Shown piece after piece: positions 27,532 to 36,100 of a stretch of 64,000 nucleotides of DNA. The notes under the pieces were generated by a model that worked only from the letters and a program-made list of their open reading frames with translations, was not told the origin of the DNA and did not search any database. Made by a program: the position numbers and the translations under genes. Position 1 is the stretch's first letter, and each line of letters begins with the position of its first letter. The stretch spans positions 52,911-116,910 of the forward strand of contig NZ_JAIPPU010000016.1 of NCBI RefSeq assembly GCF_026646375.1, given 5' to 3'. Origin of the DNA: Acetobacterium wieringae (GTDB taxonomy: Bacteria; Bacillota; Clostridia; Eubacteriales; Eubacteriaceae).

Positions 27532-29457
27532 TTACCAGCTACCACCGCCACCGCCACCGCCACCGCCACCGGAGAAACCACCGCCTCCGGAGAAGCCGCC
27601 ACTGCCAAATCCTCCGGATCCAGAGTTGGGCGGAACAATAATATCGGATGTGATCGTGTTCATGCTTCGCATTAAACTTGATACGAATAATACTGAGGTA
27701 AAATTATTGCCGTATGTAGTCCCATAATACCAGTTGGGCTGCTCAATGGCAATCGACTCAAAATTTTTGGCCCATTTATCGGTTACCCCCAATACATAGG
27801 CGTAGGGTAAAATATTAAAAAAATACTGGGGGTTTTCATTGACCAGGGCCAGAATTCGGTCTTTTTCGGCTTTCTCAATAAAGTTCTTAAAGCCGAGTAC
27901 CTGTCCCAACCATAATCGACCAATTTCCGTCCGCTGGGTAGCGATAATCTGAAAAAAGCTGGTGCCAAAGGTAGCGCCTAATGCTAACAGTGCCGGAAGA
28001 AGCGTATTGTATTCCAACAGAAAATTAACAACGAGTAACAGAAGTACCGCTACAAAAAGGATTACAATTCCTAGGATCAGGCGACCCACTGTTTTTTTTC
28101 GGGCTACGCCCTTGCGATTGCGCAGGGCAGAGGTGATAATATTAGCGCCAACAATCGTGGGAGCAGCAGCAAAACAGGAGACGATTCCGACAAAAATCAG
28201 ACCTTCAAAAAAAGAGGTCAGCATGCCCAGTTTATAGGCGCCGTTAATGACATAAGCTAAAAGCGGTAGTGTCATAAAAATACTGATGACCGCCAGCCCG
28301 ATTTTTGAAGCCGGAGTAAAGATTTGATGATCAGGGAGCTCAAAATAGCTTTTAATCTGTTCTTTAGTGGCCACGATGGTGTCGTAAAAACTGGCTGGAA
28401 CACTGACGGTTGAAAAACTGTCTTTTTGATCAAAAATATTATTGAACAAGGTATGCTCAAAATCTTCAGCGTTATCAGGCAGATTTTTAACCTTATGGAA
28501 GATGAACTTTTTCTTGTCAACCTGTTCAATGGTCATGTAACCCTTATCGGCCCAATACATAAGCAGAGACATAACCTCTGGTTTATCCAGGGTACCATCA
28601 ATAATAAAACCAATTTGGGAGGGGGTAAAATTCTGTGGTGGATAGAATTCTACGGTTTCGACTGGCTTTTTATCCCGGCCTGTGAATAGCCAGATCAAGG
28701 CACCGCCAAGCAGGGACAGGCCAAAAACAATATACATAATAGGGATGAACTCATCGCCTGTAAATGCGCCGACAAAATATCCGTTTGGCAGATTGATTTT
28801 AAGGGTGACACCTTGATAATTGGAAAGGGGCCGGTTTAAAGTGCCTTCGATGGTGTTCCCGGTGACGGTAAAATCAACGGCATCGGTGATGGTGCTGCCG
28901 TAGCCGCCGGAGATAAATTCTACTTGAGTTGGATCAAAGGGCTTTGGCATGATGATTTTGAAATGAGCGTTTTCAATGCTGGTATCCCAATTCTGGGGAA
29001 TAATGTTAAAGTACACATCATCCATACTGTCAATTTTATCATCGCCGGGATTCCAGACATAGGAAATCGGATACGTTTGGGTACCGTTGACATATTTGTC
29101 GGCATCCCCAATTTGAATCACGACATTGCCATTTTCAGTGGAGGTCTCATAATTAAAATTATCCACAGTAACATCCGTTAGCCGGGCATTGTAGGATGTT
29201 TCTACCGGCTGTCCGTTTATCTCCCGATAGAATGTTCCGCTATAAGGAATATAGCGATAGATACCGTGGCGGGGCTCTGTAAAGGTGACAGTGATGTTTT
29301 CCTGAACCTGATAGGCATGGTTTTCCAAAACGTTCATGGTAACATCATATTGGTTGATATCAAAATATTCCTGGGCAAAGGTGCTTCCGGGAAAAAGAAT
29401 TCCTAAAAGAAGAAAGCCAAGAAGTGTAAGAATGATTGGTTTGCGTTGCTTTTTCAC
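27532..29457 (-). CDS. DUF2207 membrane protein, partner of LemA
   Basis: This 641-residue protein starts at GTG 29457 with a GGGAGGTAA site; the frame upstream of this overlaps the lemA end and is not coding. It has a signal peptide (KKQRKPIILTLLGFLLLGILFPGSTFA), an extracytoplasmic DUF2207 domain (about 30-255) of beta structure with a conserved HGIYRYIPY motif, a membrane span near 270 (IPIMYIVFGLSLLGGALIWLF), a cytoplasmic region, two or three more spans around 420-530, and a Gly/Ser-rich tail. DUF2207 genes regularly sit beside lemA; their role, probably in the cell envelope, is not settled. Confidence 0.85.
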   Translation of the reverse strand: MKKQRKPIILTLLGFLLLGILFPGSTFAQEYFDINQYDVTMNVLENHAYQVQENITVTFTEPRHGIYRYIPYSGTFYREINGQPVETSYNARLTDVTVDNFNYETSTENGNVVIQIGDADKYVNGTQTYPISYVWNPGDDKIDSMDDVYFNIIPQNWDTSIENAHFKIIMPKPFDPTQVEFISGGYGSTITDAVDFTVTGNTIEGTLNRPLSNYQGVTLKINLPNGYFVGAFTGDEFIPIMYIVFGLSLLGGALIWLFTGRDKKPVETVEFYPPQNFTPSQIGFIIDGTLDKPEVMSLLMYWADKGYMTIEQVDKKKFIFHKVKNLPDNAEDFEHTLFNNIFDQKDSFSTVSVPASFYDTIVATKEQIKSYFELPDHQIFTPASKIGLAVISIFMTLPLLAYVINGAYKLGMLTSFFEGLIFVGIVSCFAAAPTIVGANIITSALRNRKGVARKKTVGRLILGIVILFVAVLLLLVVNFLLEYNTLLPALLALGATFGTSFFQIIATQRTEIGRLWLGQVLGFKNFIEKAEKDRILALVNENPQYFFNILPYAYVLGVTDKWAKNFESIAIEQPNWYYGTTYGNNFTSVLFVSSLMRSMNTITSDIIVPPNSGSGGFGSGGFSGGGGFSGGGGGGGGGGSW

Positions 29458-29481
29458 ATGGTTTACCTCCCAAATATTTGT

Positions 29482-29510
29482 ATAGACGGCACTGTAACAG
29501 CGCCGTCTAT
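29482..29510 (-). other. Intercistronic hairpin between lemA and the DUF2207 gene
   Basis: ATAGACGGC, then CTG/CAG around a three-base loop with one internal mismatch, then GCCGTCTAT: a near-perfect 13-bp stem. On the minus strand it is not followed by a T-run, so it may be an RNA-stabilising or processing element that sets the ratio of LemA to DUF2207 protein. Confidence 0.6.
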
Positions 29511-29551
29511 TTTTGTTATATAAATAGATATCCCGATGACTCAGATCGAAA

Positions 29552-30109
29552 TCAGTTAAATTTAACCTGGACGTTTTCCCGTTCGGAAGCAGACCCAACT
29601 TCAAAGAAGGGTTGCTTTTTGAATCCAAAGATACTGGCCACCAGATTACTGGGGAAGGATTCAACCTTGGTGTTCATGGTGCGGACAACGGCATTATAGT
29701 ATTTTCGTGAGTTGGCAATTTCATCTTCCAGCATTTTTAACTGTTGTTGTAAATCCAGAAAATTGCTGTTTGCCTGCAACTGGGGATAAGCTTCAGCCAC
29801 TGCGAAAAGGCTTTTCAGGGAGCCGGATAACGCATTTTCATTGGCAATTTTTTCGTCGATGCTGGTTGAATTCATGGCGGCCGTTCGGGCTGCTGTTACC
29901 TTGGTAAAAGTTTCTGACTCATGGGTGGCATAACCTTTAACTGTTTCGACCAGATTGGGAATCAGATCATATCTCTTTTTAAGATAAACATCCATGGTGG
30001 AAAAGGCTTCTTCTACCTGGTTTTTAATACTGACAAAGCTATTTCGTGATAAAATAAGCCATAGGCCGATGATCACAATAAGACCGAGAATAATTGGAAT
30101 AGCAATCAT
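29552..30109 (-). CDS. lemA: LemA family protein
   Basis: This 185-residue protein has one N-terminal membrane helix (IAIPIILGLIVIIGLWLIL) and a long helical domain with the LemA hallmarks SIKNQVEEAFSTMDVYLKKRYDLIPNLVETVKGYA, TAARTAAM, YPQLQANSNFLDLQQQL and EDEIANSRKYYNAVVRTMNTKVESFPSNLVASIFGFKKQPFF. The N-terminus should be outside and the helical bundle most likely extracytoplasmic. It is first in a two-gene operon with the DUF2207 protein. Function of the family is not well defined. Confidence 0.92.
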   Translation of the reverse strand: MIAIPIILGLIVIIGLWLILSRNSFVSIKNQVEEAFSTMDVYLKKRYDLIPNLVETVKGYATHESETFTKVTAARTAAMNSTSIDEKIANENALSGSLKSLFAVAEAYPQLQANSNFLDLQQQLKMLEDEIANSRKYYNAVVRTMNTKVESFPSNLVASIFGFKKQPFFEVGSASERENVQVKFN

Positions 30110-30143
30110 TTTTTATAATCCTCCTTAAACAATTTTACTGATA

Positions 30144-30172
30144 TTATTATATCACGTCACAATAAGGGTCAC
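30144..30172 (-). promoter_or_regulatory. lemA promoter
   Basis: On the minus strand TTGTGA (30172-30167), 17 bases, TATAAT (30149-30144). GTCACAAT occurs twice here (about 30154 and 30166) as a short direct repeat. The rest of the interval to 30345 shows nothing further. Confidence 0.7.
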
Positions 30173-30345
30173 AATATAATTAAGGGTTACTTTCAGTTTT
30201 TAAAAAAGCGAGAAATATTACTGGTCCTAAACCAATTAATCCAGTTAAGAGTAGATTTTTGCCTTGTTGGATAATCGCTTCTATATTATAATTAATATTA
30301 ACAAAAACTTTGGATAGGTGATTAAGAAGTATACAAGGAGAAAAA

Positions 30346-30999
30346 ATGAACTATTCGCATATACTGTTCGATCTTGATGGCACGCTTATCGATTCAAAAG
30401 ATACAATCCGTCGTTCAATGGAGTACGCCTTAAAAAAAATGAATGTTCCCAATCCGGAAATTTCCAATATTGAGCCATTAATTGGCCCGCCGATGCTGAA
30501 GACTTTGCAGGAAGTTTATGGTTTTTCGCTGGCAGAAGCAAGAATCGGCTACGATTTTTATCTGGAAGAATATGTTGGGAACGGACAGATGTATCAGGCA
30601 CAGCTTTATCACGGCGTCAAAGAAACCATTCAGACACTTCATCAAAAAGGTCTTTTTTTAGGTGTGGCAACAACCAAAAACGAAACCAACGCCCGGAAAA
30701 TTGTTGAGAGCTTGAAGCTTGACATTTCAGTCAGTCGGGTTTACGGCACGTACAATGACGGCACCCGTAGCAATAAAAAAGAAATTATTACCAGTCTGTT
30801 GGAGGATAATGGGGTTACTGATTTCGCCAATGCATTAATGGTCGGCGATCGTCATTTCGATATTATTGGTGCCAGAGAGGTCGGAATTGATTCAGTCGGT
30901 GTGACTTACGGATGCGGCAGTGACGAGGAACTACGACAGGCTGGAGCCACGCATCTGGCTAGCAGTATTATCGAACTATTGGAGATAGTAAATATCTAG
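30346..30999 (+). CDS. HAD-family hydrolase (phosphoglycolate phosphatase-like)
   Basis: This 217-residue enzyme has HAD motif I FDLDGTLIDS, an alpha-helical cap (subfamily IA), motif II VATTK, the Lys region RSNKKEIIT and motif IV VGDRHFDIIGA. It removes phosphate from small phosphorylated metabolites; the specific substrate cannot be told. A GGAG ribosome site precedes ATG 30346. The HPr-kinase-like gene begins nine bases after its stop, so the two are co-transcribed and may act on one substrate or signal. Confidence 0.88.
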   Translation: MNYSHILFDLDGTLIDSKDTIRRSMEYALKKMNVPNPEISNIEPLIGPPMLKTLQEVYGFSLAEARIGYDFYLEEYVGNGQMYQAQLYHGVKETIQTLHQKGLFLGVATTKNETNARKIVESLKLDISVSRVYGTYNDGTRSNKKEIITSLLEDNGVTDFANALMVGDRHFDIIGAREVGIDSVGVTYGCGSDEELRQAGATHLASSIIELLEIVNI

Positions 31000-31008
31000 G
31001 AGGAAATC

Positions 31009-32790
31009 ATGGAATCAAAAAATCTTAACTTGGAACGGACAGCTTTAATAAAGGGCGATCTCAAATTCACCAATTTTGGCCAGATTATCAAGTCTACTTT
31101 GTTTAAAAAATTGGTAACGACATTTATCGATGAACTGACTGTAAAAAAGTCCTATCTGTTGCAAACACTGGAGCCCTTTAAAAATGACAAGGGCGAGTTT
31201 AATAAAACAGCCTTCATTGATTTTGTTTATCTGCTGAATATTAATTCGCTTGATGAGATTATCCATTCCGGATATTTTGATATCCAATTTACATATGAAG
31301 AATATTCCCAGCTATTTTTGGGATTTTTGGAAGGATTTTACAACTACTGGCGCAGTATTCAACGTTTTATGATTAAAACCGATGCGTATAGCCCGGATGA
31401 AAATACCAAACGATCCAAAGCTTATTCTCTGGCATCCAACAATGACGCCTTCAAAAAAATGGTGCTGGATCTTTATCGCAATATCCACTTCAATGTTACC
31501 GGAAAAAGCGTCAGTATTTATCGGCAGTTGCCCAGTGGTGCTCAGGTAGCTTTTCTAACAGACAAATTTGAGTTTGACCGGGGAGTTAAGAGCAAAAATG
31601 ATTCATTGTATAATGTCCCCTTTGTCTGGGAGGCGATTTTTGAGCCACCGGTGATTTTTTATACGCAATCCAGTAAGCGTGATGGGATTTTTCCGGTAAA
31701 GGATAAACGAATTCTGCAAAAATTCTACCTGGATTGCGATGAATGGTTCGCCATCCCGGTAAAGGTCGGCCGCTTATTGTCGATTGTTTATGTTCAAAAA
31801 GAATTCTTAGCTCTCGGAGCAGGCTTGTTTAATCTGTTTGAAATGGCTACTCCAGAAGAATTTACTAAACAAAAACCAGATGCGGTGGTATTTTTTGGGT
31901 TGGACGGAGCGCTTTTTGAGGATGATGAAAAATTGGGCTTTGTCGCCAAAGAAGATGATGTATATTATGGGCTCTTGCCTGACACTGCTGAGATTGATTA
32001 CTTTGGTTATATGAAAAAAATGATGTTGACACTCCATAATATCATTCAAATTGAGAAAAAAGCAATGCCGGTTCATGGTGCCTTTGCCAAGATTCGGGTT
32101 GGCGGGCAGAAATCGGCCAACATCATGCTGATTGGTGATAGTGGGGCCGGTAAATCAGAAACGCTGGAAGCCATCAACAAGCTCCCGAAAGAATTAGCAT
32201 GTGACTTTGATATTCTGATCGATGATATGGGTTCCCTTCACTTTAGTAAAGAAGGTGAGCTGATGGCCATAGGCACCGAAATAGGCGCCTTTGTGCGACT
32301 CGATGACCTACAGCCGGGGTACGCCTACAGTACCATGGATCGTAGTATCTTTATGAATCCCAACATTGTTAATGCCCGTGTTATTGTGCCGCAGATGTCC
32401 TATGAAGAAATTTCGAAATCCACCCGGGTGGACTTTGTTTTTTACATTAACAACTATGAAGAAATCAGTGAGACCACGCCTCCAATCGAACTGTTTGACG
32501 ATCTGGATCAGGCCTATGCAGTCTTTTCTGAGGGCAAACGGATGGCCAAGGGTACCACTGGAGAAGTGGGGATTACGACAACCTACTTTGCCAACCCCTT
32601 TGGGGCGGTGCAGTTAAAAGAAGAGCATGAAAAAATTGCCAAGAAAACATTTAAAAAAATGCAGGAAACCGGTGTGCAAATCGGGATGATCCGAACCCAG
32701 CTGGGGATTCCCAACTATGAACAGAATGGACCGTTCCAGGCTGCCCAGGCACTGATTCAATTTATTGATAAACTAAATAAATCGGAATAA
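31009..32790 (+). CDS. HPr-kinase/PEPCK-like P-loop protein of unknown function
   Basis: This 593-residue protein has a C-terminal half that resembles HPr kinase: VHGAFAKIRVGG, then the P-loop GDSGAGKSET (residues 376-385), then an acidic DILIDDMGSL. In HPr kinase the same GDSGxGKSE loop lies in a 310-residue protein. The first 350 residues do not match HPr kinase and show no signal peptide or membrane span. Some relatives are annotated as PEP carboxykinase-like. Ribosome site AGGAG. It follows the HAD phosphatase gene by nine bases, giving a kinase-like/phosphatase pair. The substrate is unknown. Confidence 0.65.
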   Translation: MESKNLNLERTALIKGDLKFTNFGQIIKSTLFKKLVTTFIDELTVKKSYLLQTLEPFKNDKGEFNKTAFIDFVYLLNINSLDEIIHSGYFDIQFTYEEYSQLFLGFLEGFYNYWRSIQRFMIKTDAYSPDENTKRSKAYSLASNNDAFKKMVLDLYRNIHFNVTGKSVSIYRQLPSGAQVAFLTDKFEFDRGVKSKNDSLYNVPFVWEAIFEPPVIFYTQSSKRDGIFPVKDKRILQKFYLDCDEWFAIPVKVGRLLSIVYVQKEFLALGAGLFNLFEMATPEEFTKQKPDAVVFFGLDGALFEDDEKLGFVAKEDDVYYGLLPDTAEIDYFGYMKKMMLTLHNIIQIEKKAMPVHGAFAKIRVGGQKSANIMLIGDSGAGKSETLEAINKLPKELACDFDILIDDMGSLHFSKEGELMAIGTEIGAFVRLDDLQPGYAYSTMDRSIFMNPNIVNARVIVPQMSYEEISKSTRVDFVFYINNYEEISETTPPIELFDDLDQAYAVFSEGKRMAKGTTGEVGITTTYFANPFGAVQLKEEHEKIAKKTFKKMQETGVQIGMIRTQLGIPNYEQNGPFQAAQALIQFIDKLNKSE

Positions 32791-32863
32791 TTTAGATGTT
32801 TTATTTTTACAAAATCTGGTATATAATTAGAGTAAGTTTATAATCATTATAAGGGAGGAAAAA

Positions 32864-33460
32864 ATGGGTAAATTACAAGGAACACAGACGTTAGTTAATT
32901 TAATGACATCTTTTGTTGGTGAATCGCAGGCAAGAATGCGTTATACGTATTTTGCATCCATCGCAAAAAAAGAAGGTTATGTTCAGATCAGCGAGATCTT
33001 CACAGAAACAGCCAACAATGAAAAAGAACATGGTGAGTTGTTCTACAAACACATTGCGGCCAATGAATACACATTAGGCAATGCGGTTGAAATTCCGGTG
33101 AGTGCTACTTTTCCGGTAGCTCTGGGGGATACCAAAAACAATTTATTGCATGCAGCTTCCGGTGAAAATGAGGAATGGAATGAACTTTATCCGAAATTTG
33201 CGGAAATCGCCAAGCAGGAAGGCTTTGATGAAATAGCTGAAACCTGGCTCCAGGTTTGTGTAGCTGAAAAAGCCCATGAAACCCGTTATCTGAAACTGGC
33301 AGCCAATATTGAGCTGGGTCGTACCTTTAAACGCTTCAGTGATGTCAAATGGAAATGCGGTAATTGTGGCTATATTTATGAAGGTGCCGAAGCGCCTGAT
33401 CTTTGTCCAGCCTGCAAACATGCTCAAGCCTATTTTGAATTGTTTGTCGAAACATATTAA
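32864..33460 (+). CDS. Rubrerythrin
   Basis: Rubrerythrin is a diiron peroxidase that protects anaerobes by reducing hydrogen peroxide. The 198-residue protein has the N-terminal ferritin-like domain with paired ExxH ligands (SFVGESQARMRYTYFA, NNEKEHGELFYKHI, CVAEKAHETRYLKLA) and a C-terminal rubredoxin-like iron site KCGNCGYIYEG...CPACKH. A GGGAGG ribosome site and its own TATAAT-type promoter region lie upstream, and a strong terminator follows. Confidence 0.95.
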   Translation: MGKLQGTQTLVNLMTSFVGESQARMRYTYFASIAKKEGYVQISEIFTETANNEKEHGELFYKHIAANEYTLGNAVEIPVSATFPVALGDTKNNLLHAASGENEEWNELYPKFAEIAKQEGFDEIAETWLQVCVAEKAHETRYLKLAANIELGRTFKRFSDVKWKCGNCGYIYEGAEAPDLCPACKHAQAYFELFVETY

Positions 33461-33474
33461 AAATATAATCGTAA

Positions 33475-33514
33475 AACCAAAAAGAAACGGGGTCAAATCC
33501 GTTTCTTTTTGGTT
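33475..33514 (+). terminator. Terminator of the rubrerythrin gene
   Basis: A perfect 16-bp stem: AACCAAAAAGAAACGG, 8-base loop, CCGTTTCTTTTTGGTT. It sits between convergent genes and can serve both. Confidence 0.85.
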
Positions 33515-33531
33515 TCTTTAAAAAGCTTTTG

Positions 33532-34650
33532 TTATTTTTCAAATGGGAAGTGGTATTGTTCCAGTCCCAGTTCGGCTTTAATATCCAAAATGTCTTTAAT
33601 CAGTGCTTCATTTACCGGGGTGCCTTTGTCTTTGCGATCGAGCCATGCTTCATATTCCTTTTCACCGGCGGTATAGATCCGTTCCTGACCGGGCATTTTT
33701 TCTGAGGCCCGCAGGTCTCTTAAGATATCGCCAGTAATTTTTTTAAAGGATTCCGGTTCGGTAAAATTTTCAATGTTTATTGCAATAAAGAAATGGCCAA
33801 GATGATAGGGTTGCGCCTTGCCGTTAGCGTCAAAACCGAGTAGGCCTTTCAAGAACGAGCCGCTCTGTAGAGCCGCCGAAAGGATTTCCACGAAGGTGGC
33901 ATAACCATAACCCTTATAACCGCCGGTGTCTTCGCCGATGCCGCCCAACGGCGTCAGAGCCGCCTCACCTTTGACTAAATCAATCAGGATCTGTTTGGTA
34001 TCGGTGCGGCTGCGTCCTTGACGGTCGATAACCCAGCCATCCGGGAGATCTTTGTTTTCGCGGTCATAAACTTCAATTTTGCCCCGCTGGGAAACCGAGG
34101 TGGCACAGTCCAGTACAAACGGGAAGGGCTCATCACTGGGTACCCCTACAGTAATCGGGTTGGTGCCCAGCATGTTTTCAACTCCAAAGGTTGGTGCAAT
34201 CGATGGGCGGGCATTGGTGCCGGTCATCCCGATCATATTATTTTCGATGGCCATTAGCGGATAGTAGCCGGCAAAACCATAATGGGTGGAGTTCCGGACG
34301 ACAGTCATTCCCATGCCGTAGACCTTGGCTTTATCAATCGCCATCTGCATGGCTTTTTTAGCAATGACATGGCCCATGCCATCGTGACCATCAATGACAG
34401 CGGTGGTAAACGTTTCTTTGATGACTTCAAATTCTGTCACTGGATTTTGAATGCCTTGCTTGATCCGGTCGTAATAGATTGGTTTTAAACGGCCGATGCC
34501 ATGAGAGTCAATTCCCCGTTTATCGGAGGTAATCAGGATGTCGGCACAGATCTTGGCGTCGTCTTCAGGTACGCCGATCCCTTTTAAGGCGTCGGTCATG
34601 AATGCTTCCAGAATGTCGAAGGGGATGCGGTAGGTGGTTTCGTCTTTCAT
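33532..34650 (-). CDS. Ldh2/malate-lactate dehydrogenase family NAD(P)-dependent oxidoreductase
   Basis: This 372-residue protein is of the Ldh_2 type, which is unrelated to classic lactate dehydrogenase. Seen are ITSDKRGIDSHGIGRL (catalytic His region), MGMTVVRNSTHYGFAGYY, NARPSIAPTFGVENMLGTNPI and PLGGIGEDTGGYKGYGYA. The family includes malate, sulfolactate, ureidoglycolate and cyclic imino-acid reductases. Start ATG 34650 has an AGGAG site; in-frame codons to 34677 are not needed. It follows the racemase-like gene by 32 bases in one operon, so an amino- or hydroxy-acid substrate is likely. Confidence 0.85.
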   Translation of the reverse strand: MKDETTYRIPFDILEAFMTDALKGIGVPEDDAKICADILITSDKRGIDSHGIGRLKPIYYDRIKQGIQNPVTEFEVIKETFTTAVIDGHDGMGHVIAKKAMQMAIDKAKVYGMGMTVVRNSTHYGFAGYYPLMAIENNMIGMTGTNARPSIAPTFGVENMLGTNPITVGVPSDEPFPFVLDCATSVSQRGKIEVYDRENKDLPDGWVIDRQGRSRTDTKQILIDLVKGEAALTPLGGIGEDTGGYKGYGYATFVEILSAALQSGSFLKGLLGFDANGKAQPYHLGHFFIAINIENFTEPESFKKITGDILRDLRASEKMPGQERIYTAGEKEYEAWLDRKDKGTPVNEALIKDILDIKAELGLEQYHFPFEK

Positions 34651-34682
34651 TAATAATTCTCCTTGTCTAATTTGCAATATAT

Positions 34683-35801
34683 TTATTGAGTGATAACAAT
34701 TTTATCAACATAAGAAGAGGTAGCGGCGTGAAGCGCTCCGACGTAGTCGCAGCGCAGGCTGATGATGTCGCCGACCTGATAGGTGGTTTTGGCATCAGTG
34801 ACGTCGATAACCAGATGATCGGAGCTGGAACCTTCAATCGTCAATTCCGGCAAGAGGGGAAAAATATGGTCAGTATCGGTGTCCTGGCGGCCCAGACCGC
34901 AGATGGCTCGGCGACGGATTCCTTTATCCTCAAAAGCGGGGATTTCGCCGAAGGCATTGCGTCCGATTTCACCGACAGGGTAGGTGGGTTTATCCTGAAG
35001 CTCAAGAATCTCCACATCCAGAATGAAGGCATCCTGATGAAGGTAATCATAGCAGTGATAATAGGCCGACTCCCGGCCAAAGAGGATCACATCACCCAGA
35101 CGCAGGTTGTTGATTTCACCAGGAAGCGTTTGATTATCGACCAGATAATAGGCGCTGGAATTCCCGCCGGAGATGATCTCACAGGGAAGCTGATATTTAT
35201 CTTCGATCCGGGATTTAACCTTAAAAAAAGCCCCAAAGGTTTGGGGAGTAGGGATGGTGGCACCGACGCAGGTTGCATTGGTGGCAATGCCACGGAGCTT
35301 GATATTTTTCATCGCAGCAATTTCTTCGATATCCTGATCCAGCTTCGCAAAAGCGGTTGTGATTAAGTCGTTCATTTCTGGCTTAGCAGGGTTTCCGTCT
35401 CCGATAAATAGACCTTCTCGTAAATCACCAAGATCAAGCATGTAGAGAACGCCATGGATTTTGCCTTGCGCACGGGCTGCCTGGTTTAACAGCCGGATAG
35501 TTGTTATTTCGCTGTTTAAAGATAGCGTCGCGTAGGCGACGGCATGATTAACTTCACTGGGCATCGGCACCCGGATCAGCCATTTTTCACAGGGGAGTGG
35601 GGCCAGATTTTTTAGGTTTTTTATCCGGGAATCACCGATTGTAGTAGCGCCTCCGTCCAGAAAAGCCTGGGCAATTTCCAGGTTGCCGCCGGTACATTTG
35701 GTGACAGCAGTGACAGCGACACCTAATTTAGTGGTGCGCTGGATAACGGCTTGCGTATTTTCAACTATTTTTTTCTTATTGATTTTAAGTAAGGGATACA
35801 T
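34683..35801 (-). CDS. PLP-dependent alanine/ornithine racemase-family enzyme
   Basis: This 372-residue protein is of the alanine racemase N-terminal barrel type and is close in layout to ornithine racemase (Orr): it opens YPLLKINKKKIVENTQAV, has the PLP lysine in VTAVTKCTGG, then LYMLDLGDLREGLF, GIATNATCVGA, EIISGGNSSAYY and a late RLGDVILFGRE. It lacks the separate C-terminal domain of classic Alr. It is the first gene of an operon with the Ldh2-type enzyme, so the pair may interconvert and reduce or oxidise an amino acid such as ornithine. The exact substrate is an inference. Confidence 0.8.
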   Translation of the reverse strand: MYPLLKINKKKIVENTQAVIQRTTKLGVAVTAVTKCTGGNLEIAQAFLDGGATTIGDSRIKNLKNLAPLPCEKWLIRVPMPSEVNHAVAYATLSLNSEITTIRLLNQAARAQGKIHGVLYMLDLGDLREGLFIGDGNPAKPEMNDLITTAFAKLDQDIEEIAAMKNIKLRGIATNATCVGATIPTPQTFGAFFKVKSRIEDKYQLPCEIISGGNSSAYYLVDNQTLPGEINNLRLGDVILFGRESAYYHCYDYLHQDAFILDVEILELQDKPTYPVGEIGRNAFGEIPAFEDKGIRRRAICGLGRQDTDTDHIFPLLPELTIEGSSSDHLVIDVTDAKTTYQVGDIISLRCDYVGALHAATSSYVDKIVITQ

Positions 35802-35863
35802 AAATGCTCCTTTGCAGTATTCTGGTGTTCAGTATATCATAAGCGAAAAAAAAGCACAAATGA

Positions 35864-36100
35864 TTGACAGCGGTTCCGCCCTTATTTATAATGAAGGTTG
35901 AAGATCATTAGGAGACCGGAAAAAGTTCGTCCCTTTTCGGGGGAGCGGATTTTTTTTTCGCAGCGGCGGATTAAAAAAGGATTTGTTCCTTTTAATAGAT
36001 GGTTTATTTGGCTGTTGAATGGGTTGTCAAAAATAATAAAAGCTTACTGTTGTTCTGATTTAAGCAGGGAGAAACAGGCAGGCGAGCAAACGGAGGAAAT
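35864..36100 (+). promoter_or_regulatory. leuS promoter and long structured leader
   Basis: TTGACA (35864-35869), 17 bases, TATAAT (35887-35892) is a perfect consensus promoter. The leader is about 200 bases. It holds CGTCCC paired with GGGAGCG followed by GGATTTTTTTTTC (near 35929-35960), which has the form of an intrinsic terminator, then a second hairpin TTAAAAAAGGA/TTCCTTTTAA. No T-box sequence or specifier stem is evident, so this is an unclassified attenuator candidate. Confidence 0.55.

Noticed and set aside
27532..27620. Simple repeat or microsatellite in the GGN-rich DNA
   Set aside because: It is the Gly/Ser-rich C-terminal coding sequence of the DUF2207 protein, normal for that family.
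34686..35366. 226-codon frame on the plus strand
   Set aside because: It is an antisense shadow of the racemase-family gene, whose motifs and start are clear.
35929..36100. T-box riboswitch upstream of leuS
   Set aside because: There is no T-box consensus, no specifier loop and the terminator-like stem is too close to the transcription start.
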